Assembly (NCBI GenBank): GCA_913057905.1
Contig: CAJXPB010000001.1
Location: 1,426,001-1,490,000 of the forward strand
Direction: 5' to 3'
Length of the DNA stretch: 64,000 nucleotides
Source of the DNA: an uncultured Pseudomonadota bacterium
Lineage (GTDB): Bacteria; Myxococcota_A; Bradymonadia; Bradymonadales; Bradymonadaceae
The notes below the pieces were generated by a model. It worked only from the letters and a program-made list of their open reading frames with translations. It ran no database searches and was not told where the DNA came from. A program made the position numbers and the translations under genes. How positions within the stretch are numbered: the first letter of the stretch is position 1; each line of letters opens with the position of its first letter. Below, one piece after another: positions 27,288 to 36,511 of this stretch.

Positions 27288-27959
27288 ATGCCCCAATACC
27301 GTACCGCATGGCCTCCACTGACCGAGAATATCAAGATCACGCTCGCGATCCTGGTCGCCTTTTTTCTGGCCGGTTTCGAATTTACCGGGTTCGTCCGGGA
27401 TCACATGCTCGTGTCGAGCCGGGAAGTCCTGGTCGAATATGAAATCTGGACGGTGCTGACCTACGCCTTCTGGCACTTCGATTTCGGGCATCTTCTGTTC
27501 AATGGCATCGCCCTCTGGATGTTCGGCGGGGAGCTCGATCAGCGATGGGGAACACAGAAGTTCTGGACGGTCAGCCTACTGAGTGCTCTGGGCGGCGGCA
27601 TCGCCGTGGTTCTGACCCAGTTCGTCTTCGGCGGCTCCGCGCCTACCCTGGGCTACTCCGGTGCGGTAATGGGACTCGTGGGGGCGTTTTGCTGGTACGC
27701 CTGGGATCGCACGCTCTATTTCTTTTTCTTTCCGATGTCGGGCAAGAGCCTGCTGGGCTTCTTCCTGATCATCGACTTCGCCCGCGTCTTCATCGGGGGT
27801 GCTCCGGTGAGTATCGCCGCCCACATGGGCGGACTCATCGTCGGGCTTCTGGCCGCCACCGGGTGGTGGCGCCCCAAGAAAGCCAAACGCGCATACAAGC
27901 AGTGGAAGCGACGGCGCGACTTCAAGAGCCACACGGGCGGCGGCTCTCGCTGGAACTAA
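27288..27959 (+). CDS. Rhomboid-family intramembrane serine protease
   Basis: The 223-residue membrane protein has six to seven helices with the rhomboid catalytic dyad: Ser124 in LGYSGAVMG (GxSG) and His179 in AAHMGGLIVG. The oxyanion-hole HLLFN (His68, Asn72) is also present. Both catalytic residues are intact, so it should be an active protease that cuts transmembrane segments. The C-terminus is a strongly basic cytoplasmic tail. Substrates are unknown. Confidence 0.92.
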   Translation: MPQYRTAWPPLTENIKITLAILVAFFLAGFEFTGFVRDHMLVSSREVLVEYEIWTVLTYAFWHFDFGHLLFNGIALWMFGGELDQRWGTQKFWTVSLLSALGGGIAVVLTQFVFGGSAPTLGYSGAVMGLVGAFCWYAWDRTLYFFFFPMSGKSLLGFFLIIDFARVFIGGAPVSIAAHMGGLIVGLLAATGWWRPKKAKRAYKQWKRRRDFKSHTGGGSRWN

Positions 27960-28010
27960 GCCACCCGAACTGATTCGTCCGAGCCGCTCTTCTGAAGGCA
28001 AGGTAGGACC

Positions 28011-29336
28011 ATGGAGATTACGCGTTCTTTTCTAAAAGAGATGCCCAAGACGGACCTACACGTCCACCTGGACGGCAGTGTACGGCTGGAGACGATCCTG
28101 GAGTTGGCCGACGAACAGGGGGTCGAACTGCCGAACGACGCCTCGACACCGGAGGGGCTGGCGAAAGCCGTCCACATGGGAGAGCAGTGCGAGGACCTGA
28201 ATGACTACCTGAAGGCGTTCGATGTCACCCTGAGCGTCCTTCAGACCGAAGAGGCGCTGTACCGCGCCGCCTTCGAGTTGGCCGAAGACGCCGCCAAGGA
28301 GAACGTTCAGTATATGGAGGTGCGGTACTCGCCGCTGCTTCACACGCAGAACGGGCTCAGCCTTCCGGTCATCGTCGAGGCCGTGGCCGAGGGATTGCGC
28401 GACGCCAAACGAAAATATGGCATCATCACCGGCCAGATCATCTGCGGTATCCGGCACATCACGCCCGAGTCGTCATTGCGGCTCGCCGAACTCTGCGTGG
28501 CATTCAAGGGCCGAGATGTCGTCGCCTTCGACCTGGCGGGCGCCGAGGTCGACAACCCGCCCAAGGATCACCGCGATGCGTTTTATCTGATTCGCAACAA
28601 CAACGTGAATCTGACCATTCACGCCGGGGAGGCCTTCGGGCCGGAGAGTATCCACCAGGCCATTCACGTCTGCGGAGCTCACCGCATCGGCCACGGCGTC
28701 CGGCTGCGAGAGGACGGCGGGCTACTGAACTACGTCAACGACCACCGCATCCCCTTGGAGATGTGTCTGAGCTCCAACGTGCAGACGCGAGCGGTCAAGG
28801 ACTTCGACAGCCATCCGCTGCCCTTCTATCTGGCCTACGGTGTACGCTGCACGCTGAATACCGACAATCGACTGGTGACCGACACGTCGGTGACCGATGA
28901 ATTTGAGACGGCAGTCGAACACTACGACCTGAACATCGGCGACTTGAGGAAGTTGATGGTCAACGGATTCAAATCGTCGTTCATGCCGTACCGCAAGAAG
29001 AGAACGCTCACGGCACAGGCCGTCTCCGAGTTCGACGCGCTGGTCCACGAGTACGAAGACAAGACAGGCGAGAAGGCGATCACCGACCCAAACGTCGCCC
29101 AGGAGATCGCCCTGCAACAGATGTCGGCCGACAGCCGGCGTCCCGTCACGGACATCTCCCTGGATCGGTATCCCCCGCTCAGCTCGCGCGAGCCATCGGG
29201 GCGCGGTGCCTCGGACCCTGCTTCCAGCGGCCCATCGAAGCTCGACTCGATTCGTCGGGAGCAGCCCGACGAACCGAAAGAACCCGACAGCGAGCCCGAC
29301 GACGAACCCGACGACGCCGACAAGGCTGGCGAATAG
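28011..29336 (+). CDS. add: Adenosine deaminase with acidic C-terminal extension
   Basis: The enzyme deaminates adenosine to inosine in purine salvage. The 441-residue protein has the zinc ligands HVHLDGS near the N-terminus, HAGEAFG, HRIGHGVRL (catalytic His), and LNTDNR (metal Asp). Core length (about 350) matches bacterial Add, but a roughly 85-residue tail rich in Ser, Pro, Asp and Glu (DEPKEPDSEPDDEPDD) follows; it is likely disordered. AGGTAGGA lies before the ATG. It starts a same-strand run add-glmU-glmS. Confidence 0.92.
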   Translation: MEITRSFLKEMPKTDLHVHLDGSVRLETILELADEQGVELPNDASTPEGLAKAVHMGEQCEDLNDYLKAFDVTLSVLQTEEALYRAAFELAEDAAKENVQYMEVRYSPLLHTQNGLSLPVIVEAVAEGLRDAKRKYGIITGQIICGIRHITPESSLRLAELCVAFKGRDVVAFDLAGAEVDNPPKDHRDAFYLIRNNNVNLTIHAGEAFGPESIHQAIHVCGAHRIGHGVRLREDGGLLNYVNDHRIPLEMCLSSNVQTRAVKDFDSHPLPFYLAYGVRCTLNTDNRLVTDTSVTDEFETAVEHYDLNIGDLRKLMVNGFKSSFMPYRKKRTLTAQAVSEFDALVHEYEDKTGEKAITDPNVAQEIALQQMSADSRRPVTDISLDRYPPLSSREPSGRGASDPASSGPSKLDSIRREQPDEPKEPDSEPDDEPDDADKAGE

Positions 29337-29425
29337 GATCCGTTGTCAAAGTTGCCGGCTCGGACTACAGAAGACGGGACATCCGACGCCCGTACAAAGG
29401 TCCCTTTCTGACGCCCTGACACCCT

Positions 29426-30823
29426 ATGGAATTCCAGTCCGTCATCCTTGCCGCCGGCAAGGGAACCCGGATGAACTCAGAACGCCCGAAGGTGCTCCAT
29501 GAAGTACTGGGGCGCCCGATGATCGGACACGCGGTGCGTGCCGCCCTGAATGCCGGGGCCGAGCGCGTCGTCTCGGTGGTCGGCTACGGGCGCCGGGACG
29601 TCGAATCGTGGCTCGACAGCCACGAGGCCTCGGAGCGCATCGCGTTCGCCGTCCAGGACGATCAGCTCGGGACCGGCCACGCCGTCTGGGCCGCGGAGTC
29701 GTATCTTCACGATGGCCCGGAATACACGCTCATCACCTACGGCGACGTGCCGTTGATCAAGGGTGAGACGCTGGAGGCTTTCGTGCAGACGGTCCACGAT
29801 TCAGGGCGGCCGCTGGGCGTGATGACGGCACGGGTTGACGACCCCAGCGGCTACGGACGGATCCTGCGCCGCGACGATGGCGACGTCTTCGGCATCGTCG
29901 AAGAGACCGATACCAACCCTCAGCAGGCCGAGATCGACGAGATCAATGCGGGCCTCTACGTGGCCCGAACGGACTTTTTGTTGGAGGCCCTGCCCCAGAT
30001 CATCGACGGGTCGCCCGACAACGCACAGGATGAGTATTACCTGACCGATCTGGTCGAGATCGCCGCCGGGGACCCCGAGGGCGGCGTCTTTGGTTTTCCG
30101 GTCGACAATCCCGCCGACATCAAGGGAGTGAACACGCGGGCGGACCTGGCCGAAGCCACGAGTATGCTCCGCCGACGCATCAACCGTCGCTGGATGGATG
30201 AAGGCGTCACCATCGTCGATCCGACGACGACCTTCATCGAACCGGGCGTCGAGCTCGGCCAAGACGTCGTCCTGCAGCCCGGTGTACATCTGCGCGGGGA
30301 GACCGAAATCGGCGACGGTACGCTGGTCGAGGACGGCAGTGTCATCCGCGACTCGACCATCGGCGCCGACGTCCACGTCAAGCCCCACTGTGTGGTCGAG
30401 GAATCATCGGTCGACTCGAAGACGAGCCTGGGTCCGAGTGCCCACCTCCGGCCCGGGGCCGACATCGGCTCGAACTGCAAGGTTGGCAACTTCGTGGAAG
30501 TCAAAAAGGCCCGACTCGACGACGGCGTCAAGGCGGGGCATCTCGCCTACATCGGCGATGCGCACCTCGGGGCCCGCACCAACGTCGGCGCCGGGACGAT
30601 TACCTGCAACTACGATGGCCAGGACAAACATCTGACCGAGACCGGCGAAGACGTCTTCATCGGCTCGAACGCCTCGTTGGTGGCGCCCGTACACATCGAC
30701 GACGGCGCCTACGTGGGTGCTGGAAGTACGATCACCGAAGACGTACCCTCGAAGGCACTGGCGGTCGCCCGCGGCCGGCAGCGAAACATCGAGGGCTGGG
30801 CCGACGAACAAGACGAAGAGTGA
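29426..30823 (+). CDS. glmU: Bifunctional GlmU (GlcNAc-1-P uridyltransferase / GlcN-1-P acetyltransferase)
   Basis: GlmU makes UDP-GlcNAc for peptidoglycan and lipopolysaccharide. The 465-residue protein has the N-terminal pyrophosphorylase domain (LAAGKGTRMNSERPKVLHEV) and YGDVPL, then a left-handed beta-helix with hexapeptide repeats (from about residue 250). The acetyltransferase site is marked by HLRPGADIG, NFVEVKKARL and NVGAGTITCNYDG. It lies 23 bp upstream of glmS, the classic pairing, so both committed amino-sugar steps are co-transcribed. Confidence 0.97.
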   Translation: MEFQSVILAAGKGTRMNSERPKVLHEVLGRPMIGHAVRAALNAGAERVVSVVGYGRRDVESWLDSHEASERIAFAVQDDQLGTGHAVWAAESYLHDGPEYTLITYGDVPLIKGETLEAFVQTVHDSGRPLGVMTARVDDPSGYGRILRRDDGDVFGIVEETDTNPQQAEIDEINAGLYVARTDFLLEALPQIIDGSPDNAQDEYYLTDLVEIAAGDPEGGVFGFPVDNPADIKGVNTRADLAEATSMLRRRINRRWMDEGVTIVDPTTTFIEPGVELGQDVVLQPGVHLRGETEIGDGTLVEDGSVIRDSTIGADVHVKPHCVVEESSVDSKTSLGPSAHLRPGADIGSNCKVGNFVEVKKARLDDGVKAGHLAYIGDAHLGARTNVGAGTITCNYDGQDKHLTETGEDVFIGSNASLVAPVHIDDGAYVGAGSTITEDVPSKALAVARGRQRNIEGWADEQDEE

Positions 30824-30846
30824 CGTAACTATCAGGGAGCAGCAGC

Positions 30847-32682
30847 ATGTGTGGGATTGTCGGCTACATCGGAGCGAAGGAATGCAGTGACATACTGCTG
30901 TCGGGGCTCAAGAACCTGGAGTACCGCGGCTACGATTCCGCCGGAATCGCCATCGGCACCGACGGCGGAGACGTGCAGATGTGTCGGGTCAAGGGCAAAC
31001 TGAACAAACTGTACGAGGCGTATCACTCCGACCCGTTCGACGGCACGATTGGCCTTGGCCATACCCGCTGGGCGACCCACGGCCGCCCCAGCAAAACGAA
31101 CGCCCATCCCCACCGCGCCGGGCGGGTCATTCTGGCGCACAACGGCATCATCGAGAACTACGGCGAGATCAAGTCGAGGCTCGTCGACAAGGGGCGCTCC
31201 TTCGACAGCCAGACCGACACCGAGGTCCTGGCGCACCTGATCGATCAGGAGCTGGCCAATGGAGCATCGGACCTGCATTCGGCGACTCGACAGGCCCTCG
31301 AGCAGGTCGAGGGCTCGTACGCCCTCGTGATCATGACCGCCGACAACCCGGACCGTCTGGTGGTGGCCCGAAACGCATCGCCGATGGTGATCGGGACGTC
31401 GGACGGCGACATCTTTGCAGCCAGCGACATCCCGGCGGTACTTGAATATACACGGGACTTTCAGTTCCTGGAGGATGGCGACACGGCGGTCCTGACCCGC
31501 GACGGCGCCGAGATCTATGACGCCGACGGGGAGCCGGTCGAGCGCGAGACCAAGCACATCAACTGGGATCCGATCTCGGCCGAGAAGCAGGGCTACAAAC
31601 ACTTCATGCTCAAGGAGATCCACGAGCAACCGGCCCGCATCATCGACACGCTTCGCGGCCGTGTCGACCCCGAGGAGGGTGATGTCGATCTGCGGGAGGT
31701 CGACATCGACCCCGAATGGCTCGCCGACGTCGACAAGATCGTGATGATCGCCTGCGGTACAAGTTTCCACGCATGTCAGGTGGCAAAGTACGCCATCGAA
31801 CAGGTGGCCCGAGTGCCCGTCGAGATCGACCTGGCCCACGAGTTTCGCTACCGCGACCCGATCATCGACGATAACACCCTGTGCGTGCCCGTCAGCCAGT
31901 CCGGCGAGACCGCCGACACGCTGGCGGCGATGGGCGAGGCGCGCGAGCGCGGAGCGCGGGTACTCAGCATCGTCAATGTCATCGAATCGACGATGGCCCG
32001 CGAGTCCGACGGCGTCCTCTACACCCACGCCGGCCCCGAGATCGGCGTCGCCTCGACGAAGGCATTTACCACGCAACTGGCGGCGGTGAACATGCTGGCG
32101 GTCTGGCTGGGACGACGCCGTGGCGTCTTGGAGCAGGACACCGCCTGCGAGTACCTGAAGGCCCTTCGTCAGACGCCGAATCTGATGGAGAAGATCCTGA
32201 ATCGAACCGACATCTACGAGCAGATCGCGCGGCGATACTCCGACGCCGAGTCGGTCCTGTACATGGGCCGGGGCAACCAGTTTCCGATTGCTCGCGAGGG
32301 AGCGCTGAAGCTCAAGGAGATCAGCTACATTCACGCCGAGGGGCTGGCCGCCGGCGAGATGAAACACGGGCACATCGCCCTGATCGACGAGGAGATGCCC
32401 GTGGTGGTGATCGCACCCCGCGGCGGCGTCTACGACAAGGTCTTCAGCAACCTAGAGGAAGCAAAGGCTCGGCAGGGGGAATTGATCGCCATCGCCACCG
32501 AGGGCGACGAGCAGATCGCCGAGCTGGCCGACATGGTCGTCGAGGTGCCGGAGGCGAGCGACTTCATCCAGCCGATGTTGTCGGTGGTGGCGGCGCAGCT
32601 TCTCGCCTACCATGTAGCCGACTTCAAGGGCACCGACATCGATCAGCCCCGGAACCTGGCCAAGAGCGTCACGGTCGAGTGA
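30847..32682 (+). CDS. glmS: Glutamine-fructose-6-phosphate aminotransferase (isomerizing)
   Basis: GlmS makes glucosamine-6-phosphate from fructose-6-phosphate and glutamine. The 611-residue protein starts MCGIVGYIG, so Cys1 of the glutaminase is exposed after Met removal. It has the two SIS isomerase domains (ACGTSFHACQVAKY, SQSGETADT, STKAFTTQ) and ends with the conserved PRNLAKSVTVE. No glmS ribozyme is possible in the 23-bp gap after glmU. Its last 14 bp overlap the convergent thiE. Confidence 0.98.
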   Translation: MCGIVGYIGAKECSDILLSGLKNLEYRGYDSAGIAIGTDGGDVQMCRVKGKLNKLYEAYHSDPFDGTIGLGHTRWATHGRPSKTNAHPHRAGRVILAHNGIIENYGEIKSRLVDKGRSFDSQTDTEVLAHLIDQELANGASDLHSATRQALEQVEGSYALVIMTADNPDRLVVARNASPMVIGTSDGDIFAASDIPAVLEYTRDFQFLEDGDTAVLTRDGAEIYDADGEPVERETKHINWDPISAEKQGYKHFMLKEIHEQPARIIDTLRGRVDPEEGDVDLREVDIDPEWLADVDKIVMIACGTSFHACQVAKYAIEQVARVPVEIDLAHEFRYRDPIIDDNTLCVPVSQSGETADTLAAMGEARERGARVLSIVNVIESTMARESDGVLYTHAGPEIGVASTKAFTTQLAAVNMLAVWLGRRRGVLEQDTACEYLKALRQTPNLMEKILNRTDIYEQIARRYSDAESVLYMGRGNQFPIAREGALKLKEISYIHAEGLAAGEMKHGHIALIDEEMPVVVIAPRGGVYDKVFSNLEEAKARQGELIAIATEGDEQIAELADMVVEVPEASDFIQPMLSVVAAQLLAYHVADFKGTDIDQPRNLAKSVTVE

Positions 32683-33325
32683 CGGCGGCTTCTTTTAAGG
32701 CCTCCTGGAAGGCTCGGGTCCGCGCGCCGGGATCGGCGGCAGCCATGATCCCGCCCATCACAGCCACGCCGTAGGCGCCGGCCTCCAGGCATGCACCCAC
32801 GCGTTCCGGCGTGATCCCGGCCAGGGCGTAGACGGGAATGTCGACCATTCCGGCCACCTCGCGAAGCGTCTCCAGCCCCATCGGCGGCCCGTATCCGGGC
32901 TTGGACGGCGTGGTGAAGATCGGGCTCAGTGTCACAAAATCGGCGCCGTCTCTCTCGGCCAGAAGGGCTTCATCCAGGTTGTGGGCCGACGAGCCGACCC
33001 ACGAGTCCGCGCCCATCAGACGCCGGATCGCCTCGACGGGAATCCCATCGGTCGGACGGTGGACGCCGCGGGCCCCAAAGTCCATGGCCAGGTCGGCCCG
33101 ACCGTTGACCACCCACTCGGCGTTGTGCCGTCTGCACAGACGGGCGACGCGACGGGCTAGCCTCCAGCGCTGCCGCACGGGCATCGACTTGTCACGAAAC
33201 TGCACGAACCCCGCTCCGGCCTGCAGGGCCGCCTCGACCACCTCGGGCACGCTACGCCCCGCGTTGCTCGTCGCGTCGGAGGCGCGCGCCCGGTCGGTAA
33301 TGAGGTAGAGTCGAGGTGGGGTCAC
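32669..33325 (-). CDS. thiE: Thiamine phosphate synthase
   Basis: ThiE joins HMP pyrophosphate and thiazole phosphate to form thiamine phosphate. The 218-residue TIM-barrel protein has YLITDR, a QFRDKS-type phosphate/pyrimidine segment, VHRPTDG, SSAHNLDEA, a SPIFTTPSKPGYGP loop and YALAGITPERV. The first glycine of the usual loop GxDGVHLG is replaced (GARGVHRPTDG). It is coupled by a 4-nt overlap to thiG and converges on glmS. Confidence 0.92.
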   Translation of the reverse strand: MTPPRLYLITDRARASDATSNAGRSVPEVVEAALQAGAGFVQFRDKSMPVRQRWRLARRVARLCRRHNAEWVVNGRADLAMDFGARGVHRPTDGIPVEAIRRLMGADSWVGSSAHNLDEALLAERDGADFVTLSPIFTTPSKPGYGPPMGLETLREVAGMVDIPVYALAGITPERVGACLEAGAYGVAVMGGIMAAADPGARTRAFQEALKEAAVTRP

Positions 33326-34104
33326 GTTCCTATCTTACCTTCGCTGGGGGACGAGGCGTCGGCGTGGTGCCGTTGTGGTATGCGACCCGCCAGATACGCC
33401 TGTCGCCCGGCCTCCACCGATTTGCGGAATGCGTCAGCCATGACGGCCGGCTTCTGAGCACGGGCGATCGCCGAGTTCAACAAGATCCCGTCGCAGCCCA
33501 TCTCCATCGCCTGTGTGGCATCGGAGGGGGTCCCGATCCCGGCATCGACAAAGACGGGCACCTCGAGTTTATCGAGAATGATCTCCAGATTGTATGGGTT
33601 TTGAATGCCCATCCCGCTGCCGATCGGCGAGCCGGCCGGCATGACGGCCGCGCATCCGGCATCCTCAAGTTTCTGGCACAGCACCGGGTCATCGTTGCTG
33701 TAGGCCATCACGACGAAGTCGTCTTCGACGAGTTGCCTCGCCGCCTTCAAGAGCTCCTCGGGGTCGGGGAGCAACGTGTCGTCGTCGCCGATCACCTCGA
33801 GCTTGATCAGGTCGGTCTCCAGGGCTTCTCGGGCGAGGTTTGCCGTCAGCACCGCGTCCTTGGCTGTGTAACAGCCGGCGGTATTCGGCAGCAGATCCCA
33901 TTCGCCGGAGACGACGTCTATGATTCCGGAGGCCTTCGAGGCCTCCACGTCCAGCCGACGGATCGACAGAGTCACCAATTCGGCGCCGCTGGTCCGCAGG
34001 GAGTCGAGCATCACCTGGTAGTTGGGGTATCGGGCCGTTCCCACGATCAGGCGACTTTCGTAGCTGGTGGATCCAATCTGGAGCGGATCGTCGAGGTCAG
34101 TCAT
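33322..34104 (-). CDS. thiG: Thiazole synthase
   Basis: ThiG forms the thiazole phosphate ring from DXP, dehydroglycine/iminoglycine and ThiS thiocarboxylate. The 260-residue TIM barrel has SRLIVGTARYPNY, LPNTAGCYTAKDAV, IKLEVIGDD with the Schiff-base lysine, VMPAGSPIGSGMGI and VPVFVDAGIGTPSDA. ATG 34104 is used; a TTG three codons earlier is less likely. It sits between thiS (48 nt upstream) and thiE (4-nt overlap). Confidence 0.96.
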   Translation of the reverse strand: MTDLDDPLQIGSTSYESRLIVGTARYPNYQVMLDSLRTSGAELVTLSIRRLDVEASKASGIIDVVSGEWDLLPNTAGCYTAKDAVLTANLAREALETDLIKLEVIGDDDTLLPDPEELLKAARQLVEDDFVVMAYSNDDPVLCQKLEDAGCAAVMPAGSPIGSGMGIQNPYNLEIILDKLEVPVFVDAGIGTPSDATQAMEMGCDGILLNSAIARAQKPAVMADAFRKSVEAGRQAYLAGRIPQRHHADASSPSEGKIGT

Positions 34105-34152
34105 GGGTGGCAAAACTCGGTAAGCTGAAGGGAAGTTCGGGGGATCGGACGG

Positions 34153-34359
34153 TCAACCGCCCTGGGTGGCACGAATGATTTCGATGTCGTCGTCGGGTTC
34201 GAGTCGGTGTTCTTCCCACTTCGACTTGGCGACCACGGACTCATTGACCGCGACCGCCGTGCCGAAGCTGGATTCGATCTCCAGCGTGTCGAGAAGTTCC
34301 TTGAGCGAAGGTTCCTCCAGGTCGATCTCTTCGGGTTCTCCATTGATGTTGACCTTCAT
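34153..34359 (-). CDS. thiS: Sulfur carrier protein ThiS
   Basis: This 68-residue ubiquitin-like protein ends in the diagnostic Gly-Gly (IIRATQGG) that is adenylated and thiocarboxylated to feed sulfur to ThiG. The start MKVNINGEPEEI has GAAGGAGG just upstream. It lies between murJ (10 nt) and thiG. ThiF and ThiO, the usual partners, are not in this window. Confidence 0.92.
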   Translation of the reverse strand: MKVNINGEPEEIDLEEPSLKELLDTLEIESSFGTAVAVNESVVAKSKWEEHRLEPDDDIEIIRATQGG

Positions 34360-34369
34360 GGCGCCTCCT

Positions 34370-35947
34370 TCAGAGAAGCTTTTCGCGCAAGCGGGCGAGT
34401 ACCGTATCGACCTCAGGCGGGCGATAGACGACGGCGAGCAGAGCCGCCGCCCCAAAGAAGGCCACGGCCATCGCCGCGAGCAACCCGGCTACCTCGTACC
34501 AGACATCAAACGAGGGCGACCAGAGTGCGCCCATCCAGCGGCGTGTGCCCCATGCGCTGACACCGCAGACGACGGCGTAGGTCGAACCGCGCAGCGCGCC
34601 GCGTCCCAGCGGTGCGAGCGGCAGATCGCCTGCCTTCATCCGGTAAACGATCACGGTGCCCCCCGCATTCATCGTGATACCGATGGCCGATGCCGATGCC
34701 AACCCGATGGGACCGAATTGTTCAAAGAGCCACCAGTAGACCGGCAAGATGACGGCCACGACGCCCGTTCCGACCAGCATGGGGATCAGGGTGTTTTTGC
34801 GCGCATAAAAGCCCCGAGCCGCCATCGACTGGACGCTCCAACCGAGCAGGCCGAGGGCAAAGACCGACAAAAGCAGCGCCGTCTGCGAAGCATCGGCCGC
34901 CGTGAAGGCTCCGCGGCGAAACACCAGAAAGACCATCGGCTCGGCGGCGACGATCAAACCGGCCATGCCCACCAGCGACAGGAAGATAACCCGGCGCAGG
35001 CTCTTGGCCAACATCTCCCCCATCTCTTTGAGGCGATCCTGATGGTACAGTCGGGTCAGATACGGCAGCGCGGCCTGGCCGGCTGCCTGGCCGATGATGG
35101 CGAAGATCACGAGCATCAATTTGCGCGAGTTGTTCAGCCAGGTGATGGCGCCGTCGATGTGGGAGCCGAAGTACCGCAGAAGCCACTCGTCGACGGTCAG
35201 CAGGCTGACGCCGACCATCAGGGGGATGGTCAACGAGATAAACTGCCGAAAATCGGGGTCCCCCACGTCGATGTGGGGCCTGAAGCGTACGTCGTGCCGT
35301 GCCGCCCACAGCGGGATCGCCAGCGGGCCCAGGAATGCTCCCGCCAGCACGCCCACGGAGAACCCGGCGATCCCGAAGACCGGCTCCAAAAAGACGCCGC
35401 CGAGAATGATGCATAGGTTGTAGACCAGCGGCGCCACGGCCGTCGGCCAGAAGGTCTCGCGCACAAACAGCGTCGCCTGCAAGAGCCCGCCGATGTAGAA
35501 GGCGAGCTGCGCCGGGATGACGATTCGGGTCATCCAGACCGCAAGGTCGGCCTGTGCGTGCACGAACCCGGGGTTCAGAAGCGGCACGAACGTGGGGGCC
35601 AGAAACTCCAGCGCGACCATGAAGACGATGAGTACTGCGCCCATCGTGGTGGCCACATTCGAGAACAGCTCCCACCCGCCGGCCTCATCGTCCCGCGACA
35701 TGTACGAGGAAAACAACGGGATGAAGGTGATCGACAGTGTCCCGCCGGCCAGGAAATAATTCATCAGATCGGGCAGGGTGAATGCGGCGTAGTAGGCATC
35801 GGTGGCCGGGGTAGCCCCGTGCAAGTACGCCACCGCCGCCTCGCGCACGAACCCCAGCACGCGGCTCAGCAAGAAACTGGCCGACAACAGAAGCGTCGCC
35901 AGCCCCATGCGGGTGCCCATCGAACTTGTAGAATCTTCCTCGGACAT
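34370..35947 (-). CDS. murJ: MurJ-type lipid II flippase
   Basis: The 525-residue MviN/MurJ protein flips lipid II across the inner membrane. It has about 14 transmembrane helices, the family N-terminus LLSRVLGFVREAAVAYLHG, TDAYYAAFTLPDLMNYFLAGG in helix 2, and the conserved ARGFYARKNTLIPM segment. ATG 35947 (MSEEDSTSSM) is taken as start; a longer reading adds an unlikely Cys-rich peptide. It heads the murJ-thiS-thiG-thiE run with only 10 nt to thiS, so thiazole genes may be read through from its promoter. Confidence 0.94.
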   Translation of the reverse strand: MSEEDSTSSMGTRMGLATLLLSASFLLSRVLGFVREAAVAYLHGATPATDAYYAAFTLPDLMNYFLAGGTLSITFIPLFSSYMSRDDEAGGWELFSNVATTMGAVLIVFMVALEFLAPTFVPLLNPGFVHAQADLAVWMTRIVIPAQLAFYIGGLLQATLFVRETFWPTAVAPLVYNLCIILGGVFLEPVFGIAGFSVGVLAGAFLGPLAIPLWAARHDVRFRPHIDVGDPDFRQFISLTIPLMVGVSLLTVDEWLLRYFGSHIDGAITWLNNSRKLMLVIFAIIGQAAGQAALPYLTRLYHQDRLKEMGEMLAKSLRRVIFLSLVGMAGLIVAAEPMVFLVFRRGAFTAADASQTALLLSVFALGLLGWSVQSMAARGFYARKNTLIPMLVGTGVVAVILPVYWWLFEQFGPIGLASASAIGITMNAGGTVIVYRMKAGDLPLAPLGRGALRGSTYAVVCGVSAWGTRRWMGALWSPSFDVWYEVAGLLAAMAVAFFGAAALLAVVYRPPEVDTVLARLREKLL

Positions 35948-36094
35948 GGCGTTCGCCTGTGTACAACAGCCGCCTCGCTTTGGCGAACAACTCGCGGCGA
36001 CGACCACATCTGCCGGCGCTTGTCCCTGCGATCTCTATCGAACTATGCTGGTGGCGCCCAATAGACTGCGATTCAATACCGAGAGGAGCTTCCG

Positions 36095-36484
36095 ATGAAC
36101 GAAGATGTGATGATCCGAGTACGAATGGGAATGGAGCAGGCTCACTACGCCGGCGGCCTCGTCGATGGCGCCCACATGCTGAAGCTGTTCGGCGATGTCG
36201 CCACCGAGCTGTTGATCCGAAACGACGGCGACGAGGGCCTGTTTCGTGCCTACGACGACGTGGAGTTTCTGGCCCCGGTCCAGGCGGGCGACTACATCGA
36301 GGTCGTCGGCGAAATCACCGACCAGGGGAACACCAGCCGACAGATGGCCTTCGAAGCGCGCCGCGTGATCGAACTCGACGAAGAGGCCGATGCCGATTCC
36401 GCGGCCAACGTGCTCGACGAACCGGTGGTCGTCTGTCGAGCCACCGGAACCTGCGTGGTTCCATCGGACAAACAGCGCCGCTGA
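36095..36484 (+). CDS. kal: Hotdog-fold 3-aminobutyryl-CoA ammonia-lyase (Kal-like)
   Basis: The 129-residue hotdog protein resembles Kal of lysine fermentation, which eliminates ammonia from L-3-aminobutyryl-CoA to give crotonyl-CoA. Supporting segments are [24 protein letters not shown] and [18 protein letters not shown]. The main support is context: kce, the enzyme producing its substrate, starts 28 nt downstream. GAGGAG lies about 6 nt before the ATG. A generic thioesterase-like hotdog protein is the alternative. Confidence 0.78.
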   Translation: MNEDVMIRVRMGMEQAHYAGGLVDGAHMLKLFGDVATELLIRNDGDEGLFRAYDDVEFLAPVQAGDYIEVVGEITDQGNTSRQMAFEARRVIELDEEADADSAANVLDEPVVVCRATGTCVVPSDKQRR

Positions 36485-36511
36485 TTACGGATACCCACTC
36501 TGGACTCAGCC

